Positions 17,405 through 26,227 of a stretch of DNA of 64,000 nucleotides are shown here, one piece after another. A program made the translations under genes and the position numbers. Source of the DNA: Actinoplanes sp. L3-i22 (lineage in GTDB: Bacteria > Actinomycetota > Actinomycetes > Mycobacteriales > Micromonosporaceae). The notes beneath the pieces are model-generated. The model was not told the origin of the DNA. It did no database searches and worked only from the letters and a program-made list of their open reading frames with translations. Where the stretch lies: assembly GCF_019704555.1 (NCBI RefSeq), contig NZ_AP024745.1:938501-1002500 (forward strand), in the 5' to 3' direction. Numbering within the stretch: the first letter of the stretch is position 1; every line of letters starts with the position of its first letter.

Positions 17405-18423
17405 AAGGAGCTGGCGGCCGGCTGCTCCGGGGAGGTGGTCCGGTCCGCGGCGATCCGGGCGATCGCCCGCAACGTCGACGTGCCGCTGAGGAAGTAGCCG
17501 TCGTGGCCGCTGACATCCGCGGCCGGCAGTGGCAGCGCCCCGAACGCCGGGTCCACCGGCAGCCGCCCGTGACCGAGACCGAACACCCGGACCGACGGCA
17601 GCCGCCGGGTCCAGTCGTCCGGCGCACTGCCGGCCCAGATCCGCGCGCTCCCGCCGAGCTCGGCCCGGGCGGTCACGCCCAGCCCCGGGCTGCCGAGCGC
17701 CACGATGTCGGTGACCTGCGCCGGAAGGTGCGCCGCGGCCCGCCCGGCGACGATCGAGCCGTAGCTGTGCCCGACCACCGTGATCTGCCGGTCCGGCCGG
17801 TCGGCGACCAGTCCGGCCACGAAGCGCTCCAGGGCGAGCGCGCCACTGGCCGCCCGATCCTCGCGGAGCGCGGCCCGGCGTACCCCCTCGGGTGGGTCGT
17901 AGCCCAGCCAGGCAACCACCGCGACCTTCTCGCCGGTCTGCTGGAACAGCTGCCGGGCCTGCCACGCCGGCGCGCGCCGCTCGATCCCGCCGAGACCGGT
18001 GTCGAAATCGGCAAGCGTGTTGTCCACGCCCGGGATCAGGACGGCCACCCGGTCGGCGGTGGCCAGGTCGCCGAGCACCTCGACGATCCGCCCGTCCCCG
18101 CGCCGGTCCAGGGCCAGGATCTGCCGGCCGGCGAAGGCCGGGTCCCGGTTCGCGGCGTAGCGCAGTGCCAGGGGAGCGCCGTCCAGATTGCCGACGACCG
18201 ACGGGTACTCGCCGGCCAGCGCGGCCGCCGGGCCGGCCGGAAGCGTCGCGAAGAACGCCGCGACCTGGGCCGGCGTGGCCGTCGCCGGGTCCGGCAGGTG
18301 CCGCGCGTCGGCCCGCCAGGCCGCCACCCCGGGCAGCTGCCCGGGGACCGCCTCGGTCGGCCCGAACAGCCAGGCCGCGGCGACCGACAGCGCCAGCAAC
18401 GGGACAATCCACAAGCGACTCAC
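17401..18423 (-). CDS. Secreted alpha/beta hydrolase (DUF1023 type)
   Basis: A 340-residue alpha/beta hydrolase. The N-terminus is hydrophobic (WIVPLLALSVAAAWLFG) and would act as signal or anchor. The nucleophile elbow VVGHSYGS (Ser in GHSYG) and the late GHDGYFL His segment fit the DUF1023 family of actinobacterial hydrolases; AVLIPGVDNTLADF is the expected oxyanion-side strand. The substrate is unknown. The GTG at 18423 is preferred because GGGGAGA lies just upstream. It is divergent from lacI and convergent with the MmyB gene. Confidence 0.85.
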   Translation of the reverse strand: MSRLWIVPLLALSVAAAWLFGPTEAVPGQLPGVAAWRADARHLPDPATATPAQVAAFFATLPAGPAAALAGEYPSVVGNLDGAPLALRYAANRDPAFAGRQILALDRRGDGRIVEVLGDLATADRVAVLIPGVDNTLADFDTGLGGIERRAPAWQARQLFQQTGEKVAVVAWLGYDPPEGVRRAALREDRAASGALALERFVAGLVADRPDRQITVVGHSYGSIVAGRAAAHLPAQVTDIVALGSPGLGVTARAELGGSARIWAGSAPDDWTRRLPSVRVFGLGHGRLPVDPAFGALPLPAADVSGHDGYFLSGTSTLRAIARIAADRTTSPEQPAASSF

Positions 18424-18527
18424 GACGTTCTCCCCGCCTCGATCCGGCACCGGTTTTCCGGTGTGTGGCGAAGCTAGGAGGACGGTGTGGTGGTGAACGT
18501 CAATCCGTGGCGGGAACTCGGTCGTAG

Positions 18528-18559
18528 CCCTGCGGTACTACGACCGTCACCCTGCGGTA
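18528..18559. repeat. Two direct repeats, 22 nt apart, between hydrolase and LacI genes
   Basis: CCCTGCGGTA occurs at 18528-18537 and 18550-18559, on the same DNA face two helical turns apart. It differs from the GTGAAAC repeats nearer lacI, so it may bind another regulator, perhaps for the divergent hydrolase. Confidence 0.35.
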
Positions 18560-18593
18560 GGGTAAGCAAAGATCCGGGTCTATGCTTCCTCGC

Positions 18594-18621
18594 GTGAAAC
18601 AAAGCAAGAGCTGCGTGAAAC
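18594..18621 (+). promoter_or_regulatory. Paired GTGAAAC half-sites upstream of lacI-family gene
   Basis: GTGAAAC at 18594-18600 and 18615-18621, spaced 21 nt (two turns), just before the LacI start. The complement GTTTCAC recurs in the promoter of the downstream GH30 gene (19658-19664). This suggests autoregulation and control of the glycosidases by the same protein. Confidence 0.5.
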
Positions 18622-18631
18622 AGAGCTGCGG

Positions 18632-19654
18632 ATGAAGCCGGGCGACGAAGCAAGAGTCACCGTGCGCGACCTCGCGGCCCACACCGGCCTCTCCATCGCC
18701 ACCGTCTCCCGGGTCCTCAACGACCGGGCGAACGTCGCGCCCGCCACCCGCGACCGGGTGCTGCGCGCGATGAGCGAGCTGGGCGAGCGGGCCCCGCGCC
18801 GCCGGGCCGGCCGGGTCCAGGGCGCCGGCGTCTTCGTCCGCTGCCCGTACGTGCTGACCGACTACTTCGGGCTGATCGTCTCCGCGGTCGCCGAGGCGCT
18901 CGAGCCGCACGGCCTGCACGTGATCCTGAACGCCGGCACCGCCGCCCAGCAGACCCGGGTGCTGCCCACCCTGCCGGAGCGGCGCGACGTGGCCGGCGCG
19001 GTGCTGATCCTGCCGCCGGAGCCGGGCGCCGACCTGATCCGGCTGCGCGACCGCGGCTTCCCGTTCGTGCTGGTGGACCCGCGGATCTCGCCGCCCAAGG
19101 ACGTGGCCGCGGTCTCCGCCGCGCACTTCGCCGGGGCCCGCGCGCTGACCGCGCACCTGATCGAGCTGGGCCATCGCCGGATCGGTATCATCGGCGGCCC
19201 GCGCGACTGGCTGGCCAGCGACAACCGCTTCCACGGCTATCTCGCGCCGCTGGCCGACGCGGGCGTGCTGGCGTCCCCGGAGCTGACCCGCTTCGTCGCC
19301 GAGCCGACCACCGAGCTGGGCCACCGGGCCGCCGCCGACCTGCTGGACCTGCCGGAGCGGCCGACCGCGCTGCTGGCCTTCAACGACAAGATGGCGGTCG
19401 GCGCGCTGCGGGCCGCCGCCGAGCGGGGCCTGCGGGTGCCGCACGACCTGTCGGTGGCCGGTTTCGACGACATAGACCTCGGGTCGGCCTGTGACCCGCA
19501 GCTGACCACGGTCCGGCAGCCGCTCGGCGAGATGGGCCGGATGGCGGTGCACCTGCTGCTGCGGATGCTGGGCGGGCATCGGCTGGACGCGTTGCACATC
19601 GAGCTCGGCACGGAGCTCGTGGTGCGGGACTCGACCGCGAAGGCGCCGTATTGA
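18632..19654 (+). CDS. LacI-family transcriptional regulator
   Basis: A 340-residue repressor. N-terminal LacI HTH with hinge (TVRDLAAHTGLSIATVSRVL) and a periplasmic-binding-protein-like ligand domain (GHRRIGIIGGP, ALLAFNDKMAVGALRA, VAGFDDIDLGSACDPQLTTV). It should respond to a sugar and repress nearby glycosidase genes; the two GH30 genes start 122 nt downstream on the same strand. A palindrome and GTTTCAC half-sites lie between. Confidence 0.92.
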   Translation: MKPGDEARVTVRDLAAHTGLSIATVSRVLNDRANVAPATRDRVLRAMSELGERAPRRRAGRVQGAGVFVRCPYVLTDYFGLIVSAVAEALEPHGLHVILNAGTAAQQTRVLPTLPERRDVAGAVLILPPEPGADLIRLRDRGFPFVLVDPRISPPKDVAAVSAAHFAGARALTAHLIELGHRRIGIIGGPRDWLASDNRFHGYLAPLADAGVLASPELTRFVAEPTTELGHRAAADLLDLPERPTALLAFNDKMAVGALRAAAERGLRVPHDLSVAGFDDIDLGSACDPQLTTVRQPLGEMGRMAVHLLLRMLGGHRLDALHIELGTELVVRDSTAKAPY

Positions 19655-19657
19655 CGT

Positions 19658-19681
19658 GTTTCACGGTTCCGGAACCGAAAC
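19658..19681. promoter_or_regulatory. Candidate LacI operator upstream of GH30 genes
   Basis: A perfect 14-bp palindrome CGGTTCCGGAACCG (19664-19677) is flanked by GTTTC (19658-19662) and GAAAC (19677-19681). It starts 4 nt after the lacI stop and about 100 nt before the glycosidase ATG. The CG at the centre and dyad form are typical of LacI-family operators. Confidence 0.6.
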
Positions 19682-19776
19682 GACGCATCCGGAACCCCTA
19701 ACTCATTGACTGGCGTATTTGGCAAAGGTTTCCTTCCTGTTACGCCATCCCCTTCCCCCGTGAGGGAGAGCCAGTC

Positions 19777-21648
19777 ATGAGATCCCCGAAAGCCAAGGCT
19801 GTCATCGCCGCGTCTGTGCTGGCCGGGAGCGTGCTTTTCGCTCCGGTCTCAGCCATCGCGGCGGGTGAGGCCGTCCAGGTCTACCTGACCACCACCTCGG
19901 ACAGCGGCGGCCGGAATGTGACACGTGGGCTGCAGCAGCAGGCCAACGTCGCGTTCGGGCCGGCCGGCGGCAGTGCCGGCACCACGATCAACGTCAACGA
20001 GGGCACCACCTACCAGACGTTCGAGGGCGGCGGCGCGTCGATCACCGACACCACCGCCTATCTGCTGCGCGGTGGCGCGGTCAGCGCGGCCACCCGGGAC
20101 GCGACGATGGCGAAGCTGTTCTCCCCGACGAGCGGCATCGGGCTCTCCTTCGTACGCAATCCGATCGGTGCTTCTGATCTTTCCCGGCCCGGCAATGTCT
20201 CGCTGGACGACACCTGTTGCGACCTGAACGACTTCGGCGGCAACGGCTATGACACCAACGTCCGCCTGCTCACCCAGCAGGCCAAACAGCTCAACCCGGC
20301 GCTGCGGGTGATGGGCGTGCCGTGGAGCGCGCCGGGCTGGATGAAGGACAACGGCCGGATGGACCAGATGGGCTGGTTGAAGGCGCAGTACTACCCGATG
20401 TACGCCCAGTACCTGGTCAAGTACGTGCAGAGCTACCAGGCGATCGGTGTGCCGGTCGACTACCTGTCGGTGCAGAACGAGCCGAACTGCTGCCAGGCCG
20501 GCAACCCGACCGCGATGAACTACCCCGGGATGAGCTGGAACCCGTCCGGGCTGGTCGAGCTGACCAAGAACAATCTGTACCCGGCGCTGCACGCGGCGAA
20601 CTTGAACACCAAGGTGCTGGTGCACGACTGGAACTACGGCGACTACGCCAGTTTCGGCTCGGGCATCCTCAACGACGCCGGGATCCGGAGCGACTCCGCG
20701 TTCGGCGGGATCGCCTGGCACGGCTACGCGGGCACGCCCTCGACCGGCACCGACGTGCACAACACGTACCCGACGGTGAAGCAGTTCGAGACCGAGCACT
20801 CCGGCGGCGACTGGATCGGCAATCAGCAGAACGAGGACATGAACAACATCATCGACTACACCCGGAACTGGGGTAGCTCGGTGGTCAAGTGGAGCCTCGG
20901 CGTCAACCAGTTCAAGGGTCCGAACAACGGTGGCTGCAGCACCTGCACCGGCTTCATCACCGTGCAGGAGGGCGGCTCGCGGGCCGGCCAGGTCGACTAC
21001 ACCATCGAGTACTACACGATGGGGCACCTGACCAAGTTCGTGAAGCCGGGCGCGGTCCGGATCGACACCAACGCGACAAGCGCGGTGCCGAACGTGGCCT
21101 GGAAGAACCCGGACGGGTCGAAGGCGCTGCTCGCGCACAACGGCGGCACGTCCAGCCAGTCGGTCCGGGTGAACTGGGGCGGCCAGTCGTTCACCTACAC
21201 GCTGCCGGCCCGCACCACGGCGACGTTCACCTGGTCCGGCACGACGTCCACCCCGCCGCCGGCGAGCGGGGGCACGATCACCGGGCTCGGCGGCAAGTGC
21301 GTCGACGTGGCCGGCGCCTCGACGACCAATGGCACCGCGGTGCAGCTCTACACCTGCAACGGCTCGACCGCGCAGCAGTGGACCCGGAACTCGGACGGCA
21401 CGCTGAGCTCGCTCGGCAAGTGCCTGGACATCGTCGGGCCGAGCAACGCCGACGGGACGCTTACCCACCTGTGGGACTGCCACACCGGGACGTCGCAGAA
21501 GTGGACGTATGACAGCGCCACCCAGCACCTGGTGAACACCTATTCCGGGAAATGTCTGGATGTAAAGGACAACACCTCGGCGGACGGGGCCCGGCTGCAG
21601 ATCTGGACCTGCACCACCGGCGCCAACCAGAAGTGGGTGCTGAACTGA
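19777..21648 (+). CDS. Secreted GH30 glycoside hydrolase with ricin-type (CBM13) domain
   Basis: A 623-residue secreted enzyme: signal peptide (about 1-29, ending SAIAA), GH30 catalytic region (about 55-490), Thr/Pro linker and a C-terminal ricin B/CBM13 lectin (about 498-623) with QQW and QKW repeats. Predicted acid/base is E235 in SVQNEPN and nucleophile E340 (FETEHSG). VPWSAPGWMK is a GH30 hallmark. GH30 members cut beta-glucosidic or beta-1,6-glucan-type links; the substrate cannot be fixed. GAGGGAGAG precedes the ATG. The next gene starts inside its stop codon. Confidence 0.92.
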   Translation: MRSPKAKAVIAASVLAGSVLFAPVSAIAAGEAVQVYLTTTSDSGGRNVTRGLQQQANVAFGPAGGSAGTTINVNEGTTYQTFEGGGASITDTTAYLLRGGAVSAATRDATMAKLFSPTSGIGLSFVRNPIGASDLSRPGNVSLDDTCCDLNDFGGNGYDTNVRLLTQQAKQLNPALRVMGVPWSAPGWMKDNGRMDQMGWLKAQYYPMYAQYLVKYVQSYQAIGVPVDYLSVQNEPNCCQAGNPTAMNYPGMSWNPSGLVELTKNNLYPALHAANLNTKVLVHDWNYGDYASFGSGILNDAGIRSDSAFGGIAWHGYAGTPSTGTDVHNTYPTVKQFETEHSGGDWIGNQQNEDMNNIIDYTRNWGSSVVKWSLGVNQFKGPNNGGCSTCTGFITVQEGGSRAGQVDYTIEYYTMGHLTKFVKPGAVRIDTNATSAVPNVAWKNPDGSKALLAHNGGTSSQSVRVNWGGQSFTYTLPARTTATFTWSGTTSTPPPASGGTITGLGGKCVDVAGASTTNGTAVQLYTCNGSTAQQWTRNSDGTLSSLGKCLDIVGPSNADGTLTHLWDCHTGTSQKWTYDSATQHLVNTYSGKCLDVKDNTSADGARLQIWTCTTGANQKWVLN

Positions 21649-23807
21649 TGCTGCTCAAGATGGCGATGGTGGCGGCGGTGGCGATCGTGCCGGCCCACCT
21701 TCCCCACGCGAAGGCGCCCGTGGTGACCGGGACATACTCGGCGGGCGCCGCCCAGTGGAGCTCACTTCCTGCGACTTATCTCGATAAATCCGACAAATCG
21801 GCGGTGGCCACGGTCGTGATCGACCCCAGCCGGACCGAGCAGCACTACGCCGGCATCGGCTTCTCGATCGACGAGACCAGCGTCTCCAACCTGTGGAAAC
21901 TCACCCCGGCCGAGCGGGAGCGGGCGATCCGCCTGCTCGCCGACCCGAAGACCGGCGCCGGTCTGGACCGGTTCCGCCTGACCATCGGCAGCCCCGACCT
22001 GATCGAGCACCTGCCGTTCTGGTCCTACGACGACGGGTCCGGCGAGGACTGGAACCTCCAGCGCTTCTCCATCCAGCGCGACCTCGACCTGCACATCGTC
22101 GACACGATCAAGCTGATCCAGAAGTACAACCCGCGGGCCACCTTCTTCGCCTCCGCGTGGAGCGCCCCGGCCTGGATGAAGACGAACAACAAGTTCCTCG
22201 GTGAGGTCGCCCTCAAGCCGGGCAGCACGACCGATTACTACCAGTACGGCAAGCTGCGCGACGACTGCATCGACGTGTTCGCCCGGTACTACGTCAAGTA
22301 CCTGCAGGCGTACGCCCGGCACGGCATCAAGGTCGACGCGATCACGCTGCTCAACGAGCCGGGCATGGACGTCGTCTACCCGGCCATGGACATCAGCGTC
22401 GAGCAGCAGCAGAGACTCGCCGTCGCGATCAAGCGGGAGTTCCGCAGGGCCGGGCTGCGCACCGACCTCTACGTGCACGACTTCAACTTCTGGGACTGGC
22501 GCGACCCGAACAGCACCGCGACCAAGAACTACTACCGGATCCTGAACGACCCGAAGGCCGCGGCGGCCGCCGACGCGATCGCGTTCCACCCGTACTGGGG
22601 TGACCCGACGGTGATGCGCGACGCCTACCAGCAGACCGGCAAGCCGGTGCACATGACCGAGACCAGCGATCTCTCGCCGGCCACCGTGCTCTCCTACTTC
22701 CGGCTCGACGCCAGCAGCTACGTCCTCTGGGCGCAGACCACCGACCAGGACGGCGGCACGCTGCACTGGACCGGCGAGCGGAACAACGACGTCGACTGGG
22801 ACGAGGTCGCGCGGACCAGCAAGTGGCCCGATCGACTCGTCAAGGTCAACACCAACACCAAAACTTATTCGGTACGGAGTGAGCTCTACCCGCTCGGACA
22901 ATTCGCGAAGTATCTGACCCCGGACCACGTCCGCGTCGAGTCGAGCACCACCGATCACGGCGTGAGCAGCGTGGTGTTCCGGGACGGCGACGACTACGTG
23001 GCGGTGCTCGGCAACGGCAACGCCACGGCGACCAGCACCCGGGTGATCATCGGGGAGCGCTCGTTCGTGACGTCGGTGCCGGCTCAGGCGTACGCCACCT
23101 ATCGCTGGACCGACCGCACGCCGGACCCGCGGCACAATCGTGCCCCGCGCCTGGATCGCGTCCCGGAGGTGACCGCCGACCAGTACGGCACCACCCGGAT
23201 CCAGCTCCACGCGACCGATCCTGATCACGACCGGCTGTCCTACTACGCCACCGAGCTGCCGGCCGGCGCCGGCCTCGACGCGACCACCGGAGTGATCACC
23301 CTGAACCCGGTCGTGGCCGGGACGCAGGACCTGACGGTCGCGGTCACCGACGGCAAGGCGCACGCCGAGACGACCGTGCACGTGACCGTCCGGCCGCACG
23401 GCGCGCCGGTCGGCGCGATCGTCGAGGCCGAGGGCTACACCGCGCAACACGGCTGGACCGAGGGCGGCGGGAACTTCGTCGAGAGCAACGCCGCGGCCAG
23501 CGGCGGGAAGAACATCGGCTGGACCGCGCCGGGCAACTGGCTCGCCTACCGCTTCGACGTCCCGGCCGGCGCCCACCGCCTGGAGCTGCGCGTCGCCAAC
23601 GGCAGCGGGGCGGTCGCCACCGGCGCGATCTCGATCCGGAACGCCGCCGGGGACGTGCTCGGCACCGTCTCGGTACCGGACACCGGCGGTTGGGGCACCT
23701 ACCAATCGGTGGAAGTGCCGGTCTCGCTGGCCGATGGTGATCAGGCGGTCACGGTCTACTGTGAAACCGGTGGGTTCAATCTGGACTACCTCCGGTTGAT
23801 CGAGTAG
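21648..23807 (+). CDS. Secreted GH30-like glycosidase with Ig-like and CBM6 domains
   Basis: A 719-residue protein coupled to the previous gene (ATG 21648 overlaps TGA). A short hydrophobic N-terminus (about 1-17) is a weak signal peptide. The GH30-type barrel has ASAWSAPAWMKTN, acid/base E237 in LLNEPG and nucleophile E338 in HMTETS. A beta-sandwich follows, then a cadherin/Ig-like putative repeat (about 515-590; ATDPDHDRLSYYATELPAGA) and a CBM6 module (about 597-719; IVEAEGYTAQ, GNWLAYRFDVPAG, NLDYLRLIE). With its neighbour it should degrade one beta-glycan under LacI control. Confidence 0.9.
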   Translation: MLLKMAMVAAVAIVPAHLPHAKAPVVTGTYSAGAAQWSSLPATYLDKSDKSAVATVVIDPSRTEQHYAGIGFSIDETSVSNLWKLTPAERERAIRLLADPKTGAGLDRFRLTIGSPDLIEHLPFWSYDDGSGEDWNLQRFSIQRDLDLHIVDTIKLIQKYNPRATFFASAWSAPAWMKTNNKFLGEVALKPGSTTDYYQYGKLRDDCIDVFARYYVKYLQAYARHGIKVDAITLLNEPGMDVVYPAMDISVEQQQRLAVAIKREFRRAGLRTDLYVHDFNFWDWRDPNSTATKNYYRILNDPKAAAAADAIAFHPYWGDPTVMRDAYQQTGKPVHMTETSDLSPATVLSYFRLDASSYVLWAQTTDQDGGTLHWTGERNNDVDWDEVARTSKWPDRLVKVNTNTKTYSVRSELYPLGQFAKYLTPDHVRVESSTTDHGVSSVVFRDGDDYVAVLGNGNATATSTRVIIGERSFVTSVPAQAYATYRWTDRTPDPRHNRAPRLDRVPEVTADQYGTTRIQLHATDPDHDRLSYYATELPAGAGLDATTGVITLNPVVAGTQDLTVAVTDGKAHAETTVHVTVRPHGAPVGAIVEAEGYTAQHGWTEGGGNFVESNAAASGGKNIGWTAPGNWLAYRFDVPAGAHRLELRVANGSGAVATGAISIRNAAGDVLGTVSVPDTGGWGTYQSVEVPVSLADGDQAVTVYCETGGFNLDYLRLIE

Positions 23808-23813
23808 GGCCGG

Positions 23814-24899
23814 TCAATCGCCGACCTGCCGAAGGCGGGCCAAAAGCTCGCCCTCGGCAGCGTCGGAGACCGGGTCGCTCCAGAAATCCAGCGGTACGGC
23901 GCGCAGGTTGCGCCCCAGCGGATCCAGCAGATGGCCGCCGAGCTTCATCACCCACAGCGCCACCGAGCGGTCGATGATCGTCAACTCCGGGACCTGCGCG
24001 CCCAGTCGCGCCTCGAACGCCGCGATCTCCTGCACCGCGCGCAACCAGACCACGAGCAGCAGGTTGGCCGGCCCGGACAGGGTCGCGCAGAAGCGGGTCT
24101 CGCGCATGCCGCTGATCCGGCCGACCACCCGCCCGGTGTCGCCGGGCGGCAGCGTGCCCCACAGCGACACCGAGATCGGATAGCCGGAGACGTAGCGGGC
24201 GACCTCGGCCCGGTAGACGATCGACCGGTCCGCGTCCAGCCGGTCCAGGCGGCGGCGGACCGTGGTCGGGCTCAGGCCGAGCCGCTCCGCGATCCGCACC
24301 GCCGGCTGCCGCGGGTCGTCGTTGAGCACCCGCATCACGTCCAGGTCCGCGCCGGTCAGCTTCCGGCTGGTCTCGTGCGCGGGCCGGCCCGCGGTGAGCG
24401 CCTGCCGGGCCCGATCGGTCAGCCGGTCGAGCCGCCAGCGGCTGCCCTCGAGGTGCACGGTCACCGCGATCTGGGTGCGTGACGCGGCCACCCCGGGCAG
24501 CATCCCGAGCCGGAAGCTGAGATAGCGGGCGAGCTGCGCGTGATCCTCGAACGCCGCCTGGATCAGCAGGTCCCGGGCCCCGGTGACGTGCTCCAGGGTG
24601 ACGATGTTGACGTCCCCGGCCAGGCCCGCCGCCACCTCCGGCAGCCGGCCCGCGACGCAGTCGACCTCGATCACCGCGAGGACCACGCTCGGGATCGCCA
24701 GTTGCGCCGGCAGGCAGCTGATCCACGCGTGCCCGGATCGGTAGAGCCGGTTCCAGCGCCGGGCGACCGTCGAGCCGTCCAGGCCCAGCGCCGCGCCGAT
24801 CCGCTGCCAGTCGGCCCGCGGCGCCAGCTGCAACGCGGTGATCATCTGGTAGTCGAGCTCGTCGAGGGTGACCGTTTCCGGCGCGTCAGCGGGCTGCAT
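23814..24899 (-). CDS. Lrp/AsnC-family regulator with two AsnC units
   Basis: A 361-residue protein, about twice the usual Lrp length, holding two HTH-plus-RAM units: HTH1 about 12-60 (LDELDYQMITALQLAPRADW), HTH2 about 185-230 (LTGADLDVMRVLNDDP, AERLGLSPTTVRRRLDRLD), each followed by an effector region. Duplicated AsnC proteins are frequent in actinomycetes. It is divergent from an M20 amidohydrolase-MFS pair with only 56 nt between, so it likely regulates that pair in response to an amino acid or derivative. It is 6 nt from the convergent glycosidase end. Confidence 0.9.
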   Translation of the reverse strand: MQPADAPETVTLDELDYQMITALQLAPRADWQRIGAALGLDGSTVARRWNRLYRSGHAWISCLPAQLAIPSVVLAVIEVDCVAGRLPEVAAGLAGDVNIVTLEHVTGARDLLIQAAFEDHAQLARYLSFRLGMLPGVAASRTQIAVTVHLEGSRWRLDRLTDRARQALTAGRPAHETSRKLTGADLDVMRVLNDDPRQPAVRIAERLGLSPTTVRRRLDRLDADRSIVYRAEVARYVSGYPISVSLWGTLPPGDTGRVVGRISGMRETRFCATLSGPANLLLVVWLRAVQEIAAFEARLGAQVPELTIIDRSVALWVMKLGGHLLDPLGRNLRAVPLDFWSDPVSDAAEGELLARLRQVGD

Positions 24900-24955
24900 C
24901 GGCGGATCTCTGCAATCCCGGGCCGAGGGCGATCATTTTGCCGACCATACCCGCC

Positions 24956-26227
24956 ATGTTCACCGCACCCGACGCCCAGCCGTTCGCCGACCGCCTGATC
25001 AGCCTGCGGCACGCGCTGCACCGCGAGCCCGAGCTCGGGCTGGACCTGCCGCTGAGCCAGGCCAAGGTCCTCGCCGCGCTGGCCGGCCTGCCGCTGGAGA
25101 TCACCACCGGGACCGCGCTGACCTCGGTGACCGCGGTGCTGCGCGGCGGACGCCCCGGACCGGCCGTGCTGCTGCGCGGCGACATGGACGCCCTGCCGGT
25201 GCGGGAGGAGAGCGGCGTCGACTTCGCCTCGGCGATCCCCGGCGTGATGCACGCCTGCGGGCACGACGTGCACACCAGCGCGCTGGTCGGTGCCGCGCAC
25301 CTGCTCGCGTCCCGGCGCGCGGAGCTGGCCGGGGACGTGGTCTTCATGTTCCAGCCCGGCGAGGAGGGGCAGCGCGGCGCCAAGGTGATGATCGACGAGG
25401 GCGTGCTGGACGCGGCCGGCTCCCGGGTGATCGCCGCCTACGCGATCCACGTCGCCGCGACGATGCTGCCGCTCGGCGTGGTCGCGACCCGGCCCGGCAC
25501 CATGCTGGCCGCCTCCGACTCGGTCACCGTGACCGTTTTCGGCAAGGGCGGGCACGGCTCGTCGCCGCACCTCGCGATCGACCCGGTGCCGGCCCTCTGC
25601 GAGATGGTCACCGCCCTGCAGACCATGGTCACCCGGACCGCGGACGCGTTCGACCCGGCGGTGCTGACGGTCGGGTCGATCCACGCCGGCTCGGCGTTCA
25701 ACGTGATCCCGTCGACCGGGACGTTCGAGGCGACCGTCCGCACCTTCTCGCCCGCCACCCATCAAAAGATCCAGGCGGGGGTACGGCGGGTGGTGCGGGG
25801 CATCGCCGACGCGCACGGGGTGCGCGTGGAGATCGACTACCAGGCGAACTACCCGGTGACCGTGAACGACGCCGGGGAGGCCGGGTTCGCGCTGGACACC
25901 CTGCGGGGGCTGCTCGGGCCGCAGCGGGTCTTCCAGGCGCCGCAGCCGGTGGCCGGGGCCGAGGACTTCTCGTTCGTGCTCGAGCAGGTGCCGGGGGCGT
26001 ATCTGATGGTCGGCGCCGTCCCGCCCGGCGTCGACCCGTCGACCGCGCCGATGAACCATGCCCCGCAGGCGATCTTCGACGACCGCAGCGTCCTGGAAGC
26101 GGCCGCCGTGCTCGCCACCCTCGCCGCGGCCCGCCTCGCCGCCGCCGACGTGCCTGCTGCCGTTCCCGCCGCCCTTGCCGCGCCCGCAGCCGGTGCGGGC
26201 GCTTCTTCTGCGGGCGGGGCCGAGTGA
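24956..26227 (+). CDS. M20-family amidohydrolase
   Basis: A 423-residue metal-dependent amidohydrolase of the M20D (IAA-amino acid hydrolase / carboxypeptidase) family. Metal-ligand motifs are RGDMDALPV, HACGHDVHTSALVGAA, FQPGEEGQRGAK and the late HAPQAIFDD region; GKGGHGSSPH lies in the dimerisation domain. It should cleave an N-acyl amino acid or similar amide. The C-terminal 35 residues are Ala-rich and probably disordered. The ATG at 24956 is preferred over an upstream in-frame TTG. The MFS gene overlaps its stop by 4 nt. Confidence 0.9.
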   Translation: MFTAPDAQPFADRLISLRHALHREPELGLDLPLSQAKVLAALAGLPLEITTGTALTSVTAVLRGGRPGPAVLLRGDMDALPVREESGVDFASAIPGVMHACGHDVHTSALVGAAHLLASRRAELAGDVVFMFQPGEEGQRGAKVMIDEGVLDAAGSRVIAAYAIHVAATMLPLGVVATRPGTMLAASDSVTVTVFGKGGHGSSPHLAIDPVPALCEMVTALQTMVTRTADAFDPAVLTVGSIHAGSAFNVIPSTGTFEATVRTFSPATHQKIQAGVRRVVRGIADAHGVRVEIDYQANYPVTVNDAGEAGFALDTLRGLLGPQRVFQAPQPVAGAEDFSFVLEQVPGAYLMVGAVPPGVDPSTAPMNHAPQAIFDDRSVLEAAAVLATLAAARLAAADVPAAVPAALAAPAAGAGASSAGGAE

